Positions 54,101 to 64,000 of a DNA stretch of 64,000 nt are shown here, piece by piece. Source of the stretch: Vibrio neonatus (GTDB lineage: Bacteria; Pseudomonadota; Gammaproteobacteria; Enterobacterales; Vibrionaceae); assembly GCF_024346975.1 (NCBI RefSeq), contig NZ_AP024885.1:558001-622000 (forward strand), in the 5' to 3' direction. The position numbers and the translations under genes are program-made. Position 1 is the stretch's first letter. Every line of letters begins with the position of its first letter. The notes beneath the pieces were generated by a model that was given only the letters and a program-made list of their open reading frames with translations, ran no database searches and was not told the DNA's origin.

Positions 54101-55486
54101 TTACTGGTTTTGAGAGTCATTATATTGCTGCTCATCATCTAAACCCCGCTGGTGAGCCTTTTCTAATACCTTATTAAAATAGCCTCGCAGCGAATAAAGC
54201 ATAATTAAGCTTGGAATCACCATGGCCGCGGTGATGATAAAGAACATCGACCAATCATTTAAGTAATCAACCAGTTCACCACTGAAAGAGGCTAAGGTGG
54301 TTCTACCTAAGTTACCGAGTGAGGCAAGCAAGGCATATTGGGTTGCTGAGAATGCTTGTCCAGTCAGCACGGTCAAAAATGACACAAAGGCTACCGTTGA
54401 GAATGCGGTGGTAAAGTTATCGACAATGATAGTGGCCAAAAATAGCGTTTCATTTGGGCCTGATTGAGCAATCCAAGCAAACATTAGGTTGCTCGATGCC
54501 ATAGCCACACCGCCAATCATTAAGCCTTTTACAATGCCAAACTTAACGTTAAACATACTGCCAATAAAGGTGAACAGTATGGTTGCTCCCCAACCAATCA
54601 GTTTGGAATAGTCGCCAATTTGTTCGTTACTAAAGCCAATTTCTTTATAGAAAGGGATCGACATACGACCAAGGAAGGCTTCACCAATTTTAAATAGAAA
54701 GACAAACAGCAATAAGGTGATCGCAACTCGAACGCCATTGCGTCGGAAAAAATCAGCAAAAGGTTCAATCAAGGTCACACTAAACCATGCCACAACTGGC
54801 GAACCTACCACTTTGCTGTGGCGTTGTTCTGCTTCCGATTGCAGTTGGCTACGAGCGGTTTTTGGCTCTTTGGTAAACAGAGTGAACACCATCAGCAGTG
54901 CCACAATTGCAGTCATTCCCAAATAGACGCCGTTCCATCCTATGCTGTCGGCATTGACGAACGCTAAGTAACCAGGAAGAGAATAACCTGTCCACCATCC
55001 AACAACGGCCATTGCCGATGCTTGAGGCAGTTTTGAGGCTTCACTTTTAGAAAAGCTATCAATACGGTAGGCATCAATTGCCACATCTTGAGTGGAGGAT
55101 GCAATCGCGATACCTAAGGCGAGCATTGAGGTAAACATCAGGCTTTTAGCGGGATCGACCCCAGAAATAGCCAGTGTACAAACCAACATAATGGCTTGGC
55201 ATAAGAAGATCCAAGAGCGGCGCTGACCTAATAGGCGATGCAAAATAGGCAGTTTTACCCTATCAACCAAAGGGGCCCACATAAAGTTAATGGCATACAC
55301 CACAAACACTGAGCCAAAATAGCCAATAGCGGCGCGACTGAGTCCTGCATCCTTTAGCCATCCTGACATATTAGAGCCAATCAGCACCCAAGGGAAACCA
55401 CTTGAGCAACCCAACATAAACACCCAAAGCAAGCGCTTATCAAGGTAACTTTTAAAGGTCTCACCCCAAGACATCTTATCCGTCAT
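54101..55486 (-). CDS. ampG: Muropeptide MFS transporter AmpG
   Basis: 461 residues with 12 or more hydrophobic helices. AmpG signatures are LLWVFMLGCSSGFPWVLIG, ISGVD near 105, and ASSTQDVAIDAYRID. It imports GlcNAc-anhydroMurNAc peptides released by lytic transglycosylases (such as MltA, also in this window) for recycling and for beta-lactamase signalling. It is followed upstream by ppiA and yajG on the same strand; bolA-yajG-ampG neighbourhood is as in E. coli. Confidence 0.95.
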   Translation of the reverse strand: MTDKMSWGETFKSYLDKRLLWVFMLGCSSGFPWVLIGSNMSGWLKDAGLSRAAIGYFGSVFVVYAINFMWAPLVDRVKLPILHRLLGQRRSWIFLCQAIMLVCTLAISGVDPAKSLMFTSMLALGIAIASSTQDVAIDAYRIDSFSKSEASKLPQASAMAVVGWWTGYSLPGYLAFVNADSIGWNGVYLGMTAIVALLMVFTLFTKEPKTARSQLQSEAEQRHSKVVGSPVVAWFSVTLIEPFADFFRRNGVRVAITLLLFVFLFKIGEAFLGRMSIPFYKEIGFSNEQIGDYSKLIGWGATILFTFIGSMFNVKFGIVKGLMIGGVAMASSNLMFAWIAQSGPNETLFLATIIVDNFTTAFSTVAFVSFLTVLTGQAFSATQYALLASLGNLGRTTLASFSGELVDYLNDWSMFFIITAAMVIPSLIMLYSLRGYFNKVLEKAHQRGLDDEQQYNDSQNQ

Positions 55487-55560
55487 TTTCTTTCCTTTTA
55501 CTCATACGTAACGCAGAGCCACTCGCTCTGCGTTCACCTTAGGATAACTATATAGGGGAT

Positions 55561-56106
55561 TTATTTTTGAATTGTCACTTTAGTGACAACGATAGGCGTT
55601 GCTGGGATATCTTTCATGAAACCATTGCTTTTGGTTGGCAGACTCGCCATTTTTTTCACAACATCGAAGCCTTCAACCACTTGACCAAATACCGCATAAC
55701 CTGGGTTAGATGATGAGTAGTTTAAAAATTCATTGTCAGAGTAGTTAATGAAAAACTGACGGGTTGCTGAGTCAGGGTTGTTGGTGCGAGCCATTGCTAC
55801 ACTAGCGGTTTTATTTTTTAGACCATTGCTAGCTTCGTTTTTGATAGGGCCGTAGGTTTTAATTTGAGTCATATTCTCATCAAAACCACCACCTTGAGCC
55901 ATAAAGCCAGGAATAACGCGATGGAAAATAGTGCCTTCATAGCTGCCATCTTTTACATAACGAAGGAAGTTAGCGCTACTTAGAGGGGCTTTTTCTTCAT
56001 TGAGCTGAATAGTGAAGTGACCTAAGGTTGTTTCAAATACCACCTTGGTATTGGCAAATACTGACGCACTAAATAGCGCACAGATTACAAGTAGTAATCG
56101 GCTCAT
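55561..56106 (-). CDS. ppiA: Periplasmic peptidyl-prolyl isomerase (cyclophilin)
   Basis: 181 residues. A signal peptide ends ASVFA; the cyclophilin core follows with YEGTIFHRVIPGFMAQGGG (catalytic Arg and FMAQGG), SVAMARTNNPDSATRQFFI and YAVFGQVVEG. It speeds proline isomerisation in exported proteins. Its ATG overlaps the yajG stop by four bases, so these two are co-translated. Confidence 0.93.
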   Translation of the reverse strand: MSRLLLVICALFSASVFANTKVVFETTLGHFTIQLNEEKAPLSSANFLRYVKDGSYEGTIFHRVIPGFMAQGGGFDENMTQIKTYGPIKNEASNGLKNKTASVAMARTNNPDSATRQFFINYSDNEFLNYSSSNPGYAVFGQVVEGFDVVKKMASLPTKSNGFMKDIPATPIVVTKVTIQK

Positions 56107-56678
56107 TGAAATTTCTCCTGCATGTAATTGATAAGTTCAACATCGTTGGCAATGTCATTTAACACTAGCTTAGATACGTGATTAAGCATATGTTCGATTT
56201 GTTCGTTAGAAGCGCCCATTGAGTTATCACCTTTGGCACTGCCAGAATAGGTTTTAACAAATTTTCCTGTTGGGGTTTCTGCGGTCACTTTTAAGGTGAC
56301 TTTGGCATCCATTTGGTTACTAAAAGTAGACGATTTTACGCGAACCAAAGCTTCTTGCAGTTCAACTTGTACGCTGTTGTCACTATTGTTGGCAATCACA
56401 AAGCCCTGCGACTGTAAAATAGACTGCATGGCATTGTTTAACGCGATTCTTGCATTTTGTTTAGCATGAATAGGCATCGCCTTATCATGGTCTTTTGTTA
56501 CTAATGCTAAGTATTGAGCTGTGCGCACGTCAGTCGTGCTCAGGCTTAACGTTTTTGGTTCGTTGATAGTCACTTGACTGCTATCAGCTTGCGGGGTGAA
56601 ATTCAGTTGTTGGTCAGTTGGGCTAGCACAACCGCTCAATATAAGGGCTGAAAAAGCAATAATCAGCAAATGTTTCAT
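56103..56678 (-). CDS. yajG: YajG family lipoprotein
   Basis: 191 residues. A lipoprotein signal MKHLLIIAFSALILSGC (Cys17). The body matches YajG by gene context (bolA-yajG-ampG) and by length; function is unknown. I chose ATG 56678 because GGGAA sits just upstream and the lipobox then falls in place; a longer in-frame reading would add 7 residues. ppiA is inserted between yajG and ampG. Confidence 0.85.
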   Translation of the reverse strand: MKHLLIIAFSALILSGCASPTDQQLNFTPQADSSQVTINEPKTLSLSTTDVRTAQYLALVTKDHDKAMPIHAKQNARIALNNAMQSILQSQGFVIANNSDNSVQVELQEALVRVKSSTFSNQMDAKVTLKVTAETPTGKFVKTYSGSAKGDNSMGASNEQIEHMLNHVSKLVLNDIANDVELINYMQEKFQ

Positions 56679-56767
56679 TGATAGTTCCCTTAATAACATA
56701 GTGAAAAATAAAGTACTTCACCGAGGGTAGCATAAGCCTCGGAGTTATAACGTTAGTTGATTGATTT

Positions 56768-57904
56768 TCAAGAGGCTTTCTTTGCCGAAAGAATCACAAA
56801 CTTCTTATTGCTGGCTACCACGCTGACTCGTCCTTTGCCAAATAAGCGTGTCAGTTTAGCCAAATAACCTAAGTGACCATTACCTACAACCAATAATTCT
56901 CCAGCAGGTTCTAGGACATTATGCGCATCACAAAACATTTGCCATGCAATGTGATCCGTTACGGTGTTTTGTTGGTGGAAGGGTGGGTTACACACCACCA
57001 GATCGTAGCTGTCCTTTTTAAAGTCATCGAGACAATTATTGGCAATAAAGGTGTAGCGTTCTGGATGCTCTACATTGGCGGTGACGTTCATTCGCGCCGA
57101 TTCCACCGCCATGAAACTTTCATCAACACTGGTAATGGTAGAAAGAGGGTTGTTTCGACCTAATTTGATTGATAACACGCCATTCCCGCAGCCTAAGTCG
57201 ATAATGTTCTTATGCTTTGAACCTTGCGGAAGGTGTTCAAGTATAAAGCGTGCCCCCAAATCTAAGCTTTCTCCTGAATAGACATTGGCTAAGTTGTTTA
57301 GCTGCATCTTATGCTCAGGTACATCCCAGGTGGTTTTTTCGTCCACTGCCGGCGTTGCTTGATGGCCCACTTGACTAAAGACCAAGCGATGCTTTTTCCA
57401 TGCCAGAGAAGTACGGGTTTCCCCAAGGTGTTTTTCAAATAACTTTAGCGTTGAGGTATGAATGGCATTAGCTTTATTGACCGCTACCACAGGAGTATCA
57501 ACGTTTAAGCACGTTTTAAGTTGATGCAGTTGCCATGTAAGAAATCGATTACTTTTAGGCAATTGCATGATGACAGCGTCAATATCACTAGGTATTTCCT
57601 CTGTTGAGCGTAACAAAGTAATAGCATTGCATTGGTTTAGCGCCAGATTTTGCTGCGCACCTTTTTGACTGATAAGTGAGTCGGTTTGCAGGTATACCTG
57701 ATGCTCACGAGAAAACCAGCAGCTTAAAGCACCAAAATTGTCATTTAAAATTAAAACTTTAGAGCCTAATGGTAGGGGCGTTTCAATAAAATGGTTAATG
57801 ACATATTCATCTCCTGCATCCCAAGCTTGCAGTGTTTCACTAGCCCTTTTGGGGTACCTGTGAAGAGTAAATAGTTGGTCGCGCAGTACGAGCTCTGTTT
57901 TCAT
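56768..57904 (-). CDS. rlmG: 23S rRNA (guanine-N2) methyltransferase RlmG
   Basis: 378 residues, two RsmC/RlmG-type halves: a degenerate N-terminal methyltransferase domain and an active C-terminal one with the SAM motif IIDLGCGNGVLS and the catalytic NPPF (in DLVVCNPPFHQQ). RlmG methylates G1835 of 23S rRNA. Length fits RlmG better than RsmC (about 340). It is divergent from bolA. Confidence 0.92.
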   Translation of the reverse strand: MKTELVLRDQLFTLHRYPKRASETLQAWDAGDEYVINHFIETPLPLGSKVLILNDNFGALSCWFSREHQVYLQTDSLISQKGAQQNLALNQCNAITLLRSTEEIPSDIDAVIMQLPKSNRFLTWQLHQLKTCLNVDTPVVAVNKANAIHTSTLKLFEKHLGETRTSLAWKKHRLVFSQVGHQATPAVDEKTTWDVPEHKMQLNNLANVYSGESLDLGARFILEHLPQGSKHKNIIDLGCGNGVLSIKLGRNNPLSTITSVDESFMAVESARMNVTANVEHPERYTFIANNCLDDFKKDSYDLVVCNPPFHQQNTVTDHIAWQMFCDAHNVLEPAGELLVVGNGHLGYLAKLTRLFGKGRVSVVASNKKFVILSAKKAS

Positions 57905-57946
57905 GATTATTAATGTTAAAAAAGTGATCCTAAACTTGGTCTATTG

Positions 57947-57971
57947 TCGCAAATTAGCGCTATTTTTGCGA
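57947..57971. promoter_or_regulatory. 25-bp inverted repeat between rlmG and bolA
   Basis: TCGCAAA (57947-57953) and TTTGCGA (57965-57971) are perfect inverted arms spaced by 11 bases, in the shared promoter gap. It may be a protein-binding site; no regulator can be named. Confidence 0.4.
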
Positions 57972-58112
57972 ATTAACTTATTGTTCTGTTTTAGAATAGA
58001 GGGAGTGTTCTAGTTTAATTAGGTTTGTTTTTCGTAGTAAATTGTACAGGATGATAAAAGCACTATACGTTTAGTATCTATATTCATAAACGTATCAACA
58101 TAGAGAGATAGC

Positions 58113-58415
58113 ATGCGACAGCAGAAAATTGAGAAAAAATTGGATTTTTACTTCTCTCCGTATCACTTACAAGTTATCAACGAGAGCTACAAACATAATG
58201 TACCGGAAGGTTCTGAAAGTCATTTTAAGGTCGTTATTGTCAGTGATAAATTTGCGGGTCTAAGATTAGTTGCCCGCCATCGTCTAGTGAATGAAGCCCT
58301 AACCGATGAGTTTGGTGAAGGGTTACATGCACTTTCAATGCATACACTGACAAAAGAAGAATGGAAGCAACAAGCATTCCCTAGCTCCCCAGATTGTATG
58401 GGAGGAGGCCATTAA
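58113..58415 (+). CDS. bolA: BolA family protein
   Basis: 100 residues with the BolA class II KH-like fold: [28 protein letters not shown], then [17 protein letters not shown]. In E. coli BolA affects cell shape and stress response and binds monothiol glutaredoxin with an Fe-S cluster (His in this loop). It stands between rlmG and the nqr operon, as in other vibrios to my knowledge. Confidence 0.94.
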   Translation: MRQQKIEKKLDFYFSPYHLQVINESYKHNVPEGSESHFKVVIVSDKFAGLRLVARHRLVNEALTDEFGEGLHALSMHTLTKEEWKQQAFPSSPDCMGGGH

Positions 58416-58771
58416 AGGGGCAATGCTCTATCTTAAAGCTCACTAAAAAACAGTAACAATTGTTACATTTCACCGATCGTTCACAAAGTAGCCTTTAATT
58501 CATAAAATTAATGTTACTGCCGTGTTTTAGATCAATTTTCATGATGCTTATAGCAAGAAATTTGTAATTTCTTGCTAATCATCACGGCTCAGCGTGGCAT
58601 GTAGACAAGTGTTAATGTTAGAATTGCGAGCCCTGAAGGAACCCTATCAAGGGTTTATTTGGTAGTTAACAAGGATATGTTAGAAAAACTGACCTATCTG
58701 TTATAAATGAGAGTGTATTAAGTACACTTTTGTTATGAAAGTCTTTTTTCCTTAAAATAGTGCAAGTGCGT
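58416..58771 (+). promoter_or_regulatory. nqr leader with a long nested hairpin
   Basis: This 356-base gap between bolA and nqrA contains no gene. Its main feature is a nested stem: AGCAAGAAAT (58552-58561) with ATTTCTTGCT (58567-58576), then ATGAT (58541-58545) with ATCAT (58578-58582), then GCCGTG (58519-58524) with CACGGC (58583-58588). A second small hairpin, AACCCT/AGGGTT (58640-58655), follows. These could be part of the nqr mRNA leader or a separate small RNA. Confidence 0.55.
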
Positions 58772-60112
58772 ATGATTACAATTAAAAAGGGTTTGGACCT
58801 GCCTATATCAGGTGCTCCTACCCAGGTGATTAATGACGGGAATCCCGTTTCAAAAGTCGCCTTGCTGGGCGAAGAGTACGTGGGCATGCGACCAACAATG
58901 CATGTTCGCGAAGGGGATGTAGTAAAGAAGGGACAGGTTCTTTTTGCTGACAAGAAGAATCCTGGCGTGGTTTTTACTGCACCTCAAAGCGGAACGGTTA
59001 CTCAGGTAAACCGTGGTGCAAAGCGTGTTTTGCAATCAGTTGTTATTGAAATAGCTGGTAACGAGCAAATCACCTTTGATAAATATGAGCAACAAGAACT
59101 GGCTAAGTTAGATGCGGATGTAATTCGCAAGCAACTGGTTGATTCTGGTTCATGGGCCGCTTTAAGAACTCGTCCGTTCAGTAAGGTTCCTGCAGTCGAT
59201 TCTTCGACTGATGCCATCTTTGTTACGGCAATAGATACTAACCCATTAGCAGGAAATCCTGACGTTATTATTAACGAGCAGGATGAAGCATTTGTAGCAG
59301 GTTTAGACCTTCTCTCTGTGCTGACTAATGGCAAGGTTTATGTGTGTAAAAGTGGTGGTTCTCTTCCTCGTTCAGAGCAAAGTAATGTTGAGGAGCACGT
59401 ATTCTCAGGTCCACACCCTGCGGGTCTAGTGGGCACTCACATGCACTTCTTGTATCCCGTCAACGAACAGCATGTCGCTTGGAGTATCAACTACCAAGAT
59501 GTTATTGCTTTCGGTAAGTTATTTTTAACGGGTGAAATCTATACAGATCGTGTTGTTGCTCTTGGTGGCCCTGTAGTGAGCAACCCTCGTTTGGTTCGCA
59601 CTACATTAGGTGCATACCTTCCCGAATTAGTCGACAAAGAATTAATGCCTGGAGAAGTTCGTATTATCTCTGGTTCTGTTCTTTGGGGCACAAACGCAGC
59701 GGGTCCTCATGCTTTCCTTGGTCGTTATCACATGCAAATTTCTGCATTGCGTGAAGGAAGAGACAAAGAATTCTTTGGCTGGGCTATGCCTGGTAAAAAT
59801 AAATTCTCAGTGACTCGTTCATTCCTCGGCCATTTATTTAAAGGTCAATTATACAACTTAACTACATCGCTAAATGGCGGTGAGCGTGCGATGGTTCCAA
59901 TCGGCAGTTACGAAAAAGTAATGCCATTGGATATTGAGCCTACGCTGCTTCTGCGCGATTTGTGTGCTGGAGATGTAGACAGTGCGCAACGCTTAGGTGT
60001 GTTAGAGCTATCCGAAGAAGATATCGCCCTTTGTACTTATGTTTGTTCTGGCAAATATGAGTTTGGTGAATTACTTCGTGAGTGTCTAGACACTATCGAG
60101 AAGGAAGGTTAA
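58772..60112 (+). CDS. nqrA: Na+-translocating NADH:quinone reductase subunit A
   Basis: 446 residues beginning [11 protein letters not shown], the normal NqrA start, with biotinyl/lipoyl-like N-terminal part ([21 protein letters not shown] segment). NqrA is a cytoplasmic subunit that binds quinone in Na+-NQR, the sodium-pumping entry point of the Vibrio respiratory chain. I chose ATG 58772 over an in-frame GTG at 58760 because this matches the conserved N-terminus. It is the first gene of the operon; nqrB follows after 3 bases. Confidence 0.97.
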   Translation: MITIKKGLDLPISGAPTQVINDGNPVSKVALLGEEYVGMRPTMHVREGDVVKKGQVLFADKKNPGVVFTAPQSGTVTQVNRGAKRVLQSVVIEIAGNEQITFDKYEQQELAKLDADVIRKQLVDSGSWAALRTRPFSKVPAVDSSTDAIFVTAIDTNPLAGNPDVIINEQDEAFVAGLDLLSVLTNGKVYVCKSGGSLPRSEQSNVEEHVFSGPHPAGLVGTHMHFLYPVNEQHVAWSINYQDVIAFGKLFLTGEIYTDRVVALGGPVVSNPRLVRTTLGAYLPELVDKELMPGEVRIISGSVLWGTNAAGPHAFLGRYHMQISALREGRDKEFFGWAMPGKNKFSVTRSFLGHLFKGQLYNLTTSLNGGERAMVPIGSYEKVMPLDIEPTLLLRDLCAGDVDSAQRLGVLELSEEDIALCTYVCSGKYEFGELLRECLDTIEKEG

Positions 60113-60115
60113 GTC

Positions 60116-61357
60116 ATGTTGAAGAAATTTATTGAGGATATCGAACCGCATTTCGAAGCCAATGGCAAATTCGAAAAGTGGTATCCCCTATATGAAGCGA
60201 CAGCAACGCTTTTTTATACTCCGGGTACAATAACCAAAACCAAATCGCATGTGCGTGATAGCGTTGATCTTAAACGCATCATGATCATGGTGTGGTTTGC
60301 GGTTTTCCCTGCCATGTTCTGGGGTATGTACAATACCGGTAACCAGGCAATCACAGCGTTAACTTTCTTGCACTCTGGTGCTGATTTAGCGACTTTAGTT
60401 TCAGGTAACTGGCACTACTGGTTAACTGAAATGCTGGGTGGCACTATCAGTGCCGATGCCGGGTGGGGCAGTAAGATGTTGCTGGGTGCAACCTACTTCT
60501 TGCCTATCTATGCCACAGTATTCCTAGTGGGTGGTTTCTGGGAAGTCTTGTTCTGTATCGTGCGTAAACATGAGGTCAACGAAGGCTTTTTCGTTACTTC
60601 TATTTTGTTTGCCTTGATTGTTCCGCCGACATTGCCTCTATGGCAAGCCGCACTAGGTATTACCTTTGGTGTGGTTGTTGCAAAAGAGATTTTTGGTGGT
60701 ACTGGTCGCAACTTCTTAAACCCTGCGTTAGCCGGTCGTGCATTTTTGTTCTTTGCATATCCTGCACAAATCTCAGGTGATTTAGTTTGGACTGCAGCCG
60801 ATGGTTTCTCTGGCGCTACAGCACTAAGCCAGTGGGCACAAGGTGGTAACTCTAACCTAATCAACAATGTAACAGGTCAATCCATTACTTGGATGGACGC
60901 GTTTATCGGTAATATCCCTGGTTCTATCGGTGAGGTTTCGACCTTATTCTTGATGCTAGGCGCGCTGATGATTGTTTACATGGGAATTGCATCTTGGCGC
61001 ATTATCGCGGGTGTAATGATTGGTATGATCGCAACCGCGACCCTATTCAACCTTATTGGTTCTGATTCCAATGCGATGTTTAGTATGCCGTGGCACTGGC
61101 ACCTAGTTTTGGGTGGCTTTGCATTTGGTATGTTCTTCATGGCAACCGATCCTGTCTCTGCCTCTTTTACCAATAAAGGTAAGTGGTGGTACGGTATTTT
61201 AATTGGTTTGATGTGTGTGTTGATTCGAGTAGTTAACCCGGCATACCCAGAGGGTATGATGTTGGCCATTCTATTTGCGAACCTATTCGCGCCACTATTC
61301 GACCACGTTGTTATCGAGAAGAACATTAAGCGGAGACTAGCACGCTATGGCAAATAA
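60116..61357 (+). CDS. nqrB: Na+-NQR subunit B
   Basis: 413 residues, integral membrane subunit with about ten helices. The covalently FMN-carrying threonine is in FSGATALSQ (Thr235, counterpart of Thr236 in V. cholerae). [16 protein letters not shown] is a conserved loop. It carries electrons across the membrane and takes part in Na+ movement. It starts 3 bases after nqrA and overlaps nqrC by 11 bases, which suggests coupled translation. Confidence 0.97.
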   Translation: MLKKFIEDIEPHFEANGKFEKWYPLYEATATLFYTPGTITKTKSHVRDSVDLKRIMIMVWFAVFPAMFWGMYNTGNQAITALTFLHSGADLATLVSGNWHYWLTEMLGGTISADAGWGSKMLLGATYFLPIYATVFLVGGFWEVLFCIVRKHEVNEGFFVTSILFALIVPPTLPLWQAALGITFGVVVAKEIFGGTGRNFLNPALAGRAFLFFAYPAQISGDLVWTAADGFSGATALSQWAQGGNSNLINNVTGQSITWMDAFIGNIPGSIGEVSTLFLMLGALMIVYMGIASWRIIAGVMIGMIATATLFNLIGSDSNAMFSMPWHWHLVLGGFAFGMFFMATDPVSASFTNKGKWWYGILIGLMCVLIRVVNPAYPEGMMLAILFANLFAPLFDHVVIEKNIKRRLARYGK

Positions 61358-62114
61358 AAACGATAGCATTAAAAAGACGCTAGGTGTCGTTATTGGTTTA
61401 AGCCTGATTTGTTCTATTGTCGTTTCGACAGCAGCAGTTGGGTTACGTGATAAGCAACAAGCCAATGCGGTACTAGATAAGCAAACGAAAATCGTAGAAG
61501 TCGCAAAGATCTCTGAGCAAGGTTCAGTCCAAGAGTTATTTGGCAATTACATTGAACCTCGTTTAGTTGACCTTAAAACCGGTGATTTTGTTGAAGGTGA
61601 TGCTGCGGCATACGATCAACGAGCAGCTGCAAAAGATCCCGCTCAGTCTATTCGTTTAGACCCTGCGGACGACACAGCTAAAATCATTCGTCGTGCAAAC
61701 GTCGGTACTGTGTACCTAGTTAAAGAGGGTGACCACTATTCAAAGGTCATTATCCCTATTCACGGCACGGGCCTTTGGTCAATGATGTACGCTTTTGTTG
61801 CGGTTGAAATGGATGGCAACACAGTGTCGGGCATTACTTACTACGAGCAAGGTGAAACTCCTGGGCTTGGTGGTGAAGTAGAAAATCCGAACTGGGTAGG
61901 TCAATTCGAAGGCAAACAGCTATTTGATGACAACTTTAAGCCAGCATTAAAGATTGTTAAGGGTGGCGCGGCACCAGATGATATTCACGGTGTTGATGGC
62001 CTTTCGGGTGCAACTTTGACGGGTAACGGCGTACAACATACTTTCGATTTCTGGTTAGGCGATATGGGCTTCGGACCATTCCTTGCTAAAGTACGCGAAG
62101 GAGAGCTGAACTAA
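61347..62114 (+). CDS. nqrC: Na+-NQR subunit C
   Basis: 255 residues, one N-terminal transmembrane helix (about 10-31) and a periplasmic FMN domain. The FMN is bound by phosphoester to the Thr in [12 protein letters not shown] (Thr223). It overlaps nqrB by 11 bases and nqrD by one base. It passes electrons on within the complex; ApbE, which attaches the FMN, is not in this window. Confidence 0.97.
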   Translation: MANKNDSIKKTLGVVIGLSLICSIVVSTAAVGLRDKQQANAVLDKQTKIVEVAKISEQGSVQELFGNYIEPRLVDLKTGDFVEGDAAAYDQRAAAKDPAQSIRLDPADDTAKIIRRANVGTVYLVKEGDHYSKVIIPIHGTGLWSMMYAFVAVEMDGNTVSGITYYEQGETPGLGGEVENPNWVGQFEGKQLFDDNFKPALKIVKGGAAPDDIHGVDGLSGATLTGNGVQHTFDFWLGDMGFGPFLAKVREGELN

Positions 62115-62746
62115 TGGCTATGTCTAAAGAAATGAAGCAAAACCTTTGGGCTCCTGTTTTAGATAACAACCCAATTGCTTTGCAGGTTCTTGGTGTGTGT
62201 TCTGCACTAGCGGTAACCACTAAGCTTGAAACAGCATTTGTTATGACGCTGGCGGTAATCTTTGTAACCGCTTTGTCTAACTTCTTCGTGTCTGTTATTC
62301 GTAACCACATTCCAAACAGCGTGCGTATCATCGTACAGATGGCGATTATCGCTTCATTGGTAATCGTGGTAGACCAAATCTTAAAAGCTTACCTTTACGA
62401 TATCTCGAAACAGCTATCGGTATTTGTTGGCTTGATCATTACTAACTGTATCGTAATGGGTCGTGCGGAAGCATACGCAATGAAGTCTGCGCCAATCCCA
62501 TCGCTACTTGATGGTATCGGTAATGGTTTAGGTTATGGTTTCGTACTGATTACTGTGGCATTTTTCCGTGAACTGATTGGTTCTGGCAAATTGTTTGGTA
62601 TGGAAGTACTTCCTCTAGTGTCTGACGGTGGTTGGTATCAGCCTAACGGTATGTTCTTGCTTGCACCGTCTGCATTCTTCTTGATTGGCTTCATGATTTG
62701 GGTGATTCGTATCTTCAAGCCTGAACAAATAGAAGCGAAGGAGTAG
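62114..62746 (+). CDS. nqrD: Na+-NQR subunit D
   Basis: 210 residues, about six membrane helices, homologous to RnfE. A conserved cysteine region, [16 protein letters not shown], lies in the middle; NqrD and NqrE together hold an intramembrane iron or Fe-S site through such cysteines. Its start overlaps the nqrC stop by one base; nqrE follows after 7 bases. Confidence 0.97.
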   Translation: MAMSKEMKQNLWAPVLDNNPIALQVLGVCSALAVTTKLETAFVMTLAVIFVTALSNFFVSVIRNHIPNSVRIIVQMAIIASLVIVVDQILKAYLYDISKQLSVFVGLIITNCIVMGRAEAYAMKSAPIPSLLDGIGNGLGYGFVLITVAFFRELIGSGKLFGMEVLPLVSDGGWYQPNGMFLLAPSAFFLIGFMIWVIRIFKPEQIEAKE

Positions 62747-62753
62747 TAGCACG

Positions 62754-63350
62754 ATGGAACATTATATTAGCTTGCTGGTTAAATCGATTTTCATCGAAAA
62801 CCTAGCATTATCCTTCTTCTTGGGCATGTGTACATTCCTTGCTGTATCTAAGAAGGTGAAAACCTCTTTCGGTCTTGGTGTTGCAGTAGTGGTGGTATTA
62901 ACCATCGCTGTTCCTGTGAACAACTTACTGTACAACCTAGTGTTGAAAGAGAATGCGTTAGTCTCGGGTGTGGATTTAAGTTTCCTTAACTTCATCACCT
63001 TCATCGGTGTTATTGCAGCTCTAGTACAGATTTTGGAAATGGTGTTAGACCGCTTCTTCCCACCTTTGTACAACGCGCTAGGTATTTTCCTACCGCTGAT
63101 TACGGTGAACTGTGCAATCTTCGGTGGCGTATCTTTCATGGTACAGCGTGACTACAACTTTGCTGAATCGGTCGTGTATGGCTTTGGTTCTGGCGTAGGT
63201 TGGATGCTAGCAATCGTTGCTCTTGCAGGTTTACGTGAAAAGATGAAGTACTCTGATGTACCTCCAGGTCTACGCGGCCTTGGTATTACGTTCATCACTG
63301 TAGGCCTAATGGCGTTGGGCTTTATGTCTTTCTCCGGTGTTCAACTGTAA
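62754..63350 (+). CDS. nqrE: Na+-NQR subunit E
   Basis: 198 residues, about six membrane helices, homologous to RnfA and to NqrD in inverted topology. Key stretches are [14 protein letters not shown] at the N-terminus and [13 protein letters not shown], each with the conserved cysteine. It pairs with NqrD in the membrane core. A weak ribosome binding site overlaps the nqrD end. nqrF begins 23 bases after its stop. Confidence 0.97.
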   Translation: MEHYISLLVKSIFIENLALSFFLGMCTFLAVSKKVKTSFGLGVAVVVVLTIAVPVNNLLYNLVLKENALVSGVDLSFLNFITFIGVIAALVQILEMVLDRFFPPLYNALGIFLPLITVNCAIFGGVSFMVQRDYNFAESVVYGFGSGVGWMLAIVALAGLREKMKYSDVPPGLRGLGITFITVGLMALGFMSFSGVQL

Positions 63351-63373
63351 GAGTAAATTATAAGGATTAGTCA

Positions 63374-64000
63374 ATGAATACGATCGTTCTTGGCGTTGTG
63401 ATGTTTACTCTGATTGTATTGGTGTTAGTGCTAGTGATTTTATTCGCTAAATCTAAGCTGGTACCAACGGGTGACGTCAATATTTTAGTTAATGGTGATC
63501 CAGAGAAAGGTTTTACCGTATCTCCGGGTGACAAACTGCTAGGTGCTCTTGCGGGCAACGGTATCTTTGTATCGTCTGCTTGTGGTGGCGGTGGCTCTTG
63601 TGGTCAGTGTCGCGTTAAAGTGAAAGCGGGTGGTGGTGATATCTTGCCAACCGAGCTTGACCATATTAGTAAAGGTGAAGCACGTGAAGGTGAGCGTTTA
63701 GCCTGTCAGGTTGCTGTGAAAACCGATATGGAAATCGAGCTTCCTGAAGAGATCTTCGGTGTTAAAAAGTGGGAATGTACTGTTCTTTCTAATGACAACG
63801 AAGCGACCTTCATCAAAGAGCTTGTACTGCAAATTCCTGATGGTGAAGAAGTACCGTTCCGTGCGGGTGGTTACATTCAGATTGAAGCTGAACCTCATCA
63901 CATTAAATATGCTGACTTTGATATTCCAGATGAGTACCGTGAAGATTGGGATAAATTCAATCTATTCCGTTATGAATCTATCGTAAAAGAAGAGTCTATC
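63374..64000 (+). CDS. nqrF: Na+-NQR subunit F, N-terminal part
   Basis: The NADH dehydrogenase subunit, cut by the window end after 209 codons of about 407. A single N-terminal membrane helix (3-24) is followed by a plant-type 2Fe-2S domain with Cys70, Cys76, Cys79 and Cys111 ([10 protein letters not shown] and LACQ), the same positions as in V. cholerae. The FAD- and NADH-binding ferredoxin-reductase part has just begun ([15 protein letters not shown]). AGGA precedes ATG 63374. Confidence 0.97.
   Translation, partial: MNTIVLGVVMFTLIVLVLVLVILFAKSKLVPTGDVNILVNGDPEKGFTVSPGDKLLGALAGNGIFVSSACGGGGSCGQCRVKVKAGGGDILPTELDHISKGEAREGERLACQVAVKTDMEIELPEEIFGVKKWECTVLSNDNEATFIKELVLQIPDGEEVPFRAGGYIQIEAEPHHIKYADFDIPDEYREDWDKFNLFRYESIVKEESI

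Noticed and set aside
1..64000. CRISPR arrays, tRNA or rRNA genes, insertion sequences
   Set aside because: No regularly spaced repeats, no tRNA-like cloverleaf with CCA end, no rRNA-like sequence and no transposase gene were recognised on either strand.

Overview
The window is a stretch of a gammaproteobacterial chromosome, almost certainly from the genus Vibrio or a close relative. The evidence is a six-gene Na+-pumping NADH:quinone oxidoreductase operon (nqr), an OmpK/Tsx-type porin, an EF-G paralogue following serB-radA, and bolA/yajG/ampG together with the rRNA methyltransferase gene rlmG. No rRNA, tRNA, CRISPR array, insertion sequence or prophage was recognised.

Layout. (1) 1-5.7 kb: the end of a nucleoside transporter (nupC), a small XapX-type membrane protein, then deoC-deoA-deoB-deoD for nucleoside salvage. 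A Vibrio-type palindromic repeat follows. (2) 5.7-12.8 kb: smp divergent from serB-radA, then a second EF-G (fusA2) with a growth-rate-type promoter, and a convergent long-chain acyl-CoA ligase. (3) 12.9-26.7 kb: an AraC-type regulator divergent from a complete tad (Flp pilus / tight adherence) locus. Its order is flp1, flp2, tadV, AAA+ ATPase, rcpC, rcpA, small lipoprotein, tadG-like, tadE-like, tadF-like, tadZ, tadA, tadB, tadC, tadD. This is the main accessory region and looks AT-richer than its surroundings. (4) 26.7-34.3 kb: a 1-kb non-coding gap with two CRP-type sites, a dicarboxylate/glutamate symporter, a ZrgA-like protein, dapD, marC, the SOS gene yebG, and a LysR regulator divergent from a TDT exporter. 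(5) 34.4-50.6 kb: recC, recB, recD; argA; mltA; tcdA-csdE convergent with the overlapping set panE-yajL-csdA. (6) 50.7-58.4 kb: ompK, a Lon-substrate-domain protein, an rpoE-chrR ECF sigma/anti-sigma pair, ampG, periplasmic cyclophilin, yajG, rlmG, bolA. (7) 58.5-64 kb: a structured leader and nqrABCDE, with nqrF cut by the window end.

How the genes work together. nupC, deoCABD and the porin handle nucleoside uptake and breakdown. The tad genes encode pilin subunits, their peptidase, an outer-membrane secretin, the motor ATPase and platform proteins for surface attachment. recBCD, yebG and radA serve DNA repair. tcdA, csdE and csdA form one sulfur-transfer and tRNA-modification set. mltA, ampG and dapD concern murein. 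rpoE-chrR is expected to answer singlet-oxygen or related stress, and a matching promoter-like motif lies before the neighbouring Lon-domain gene.

Points most worth following: the extra AAA+ ATPase and an atypical Flp pilin (Ala instead of Gly before the cleavage site) in the tad locus; a CRP-type promoter that fires into 840 bp without a gene; a long nested hairpin in the nqr leader; and the paired ECF-type promoters. All motif calls were made by eye; no alignment or folding program was run.
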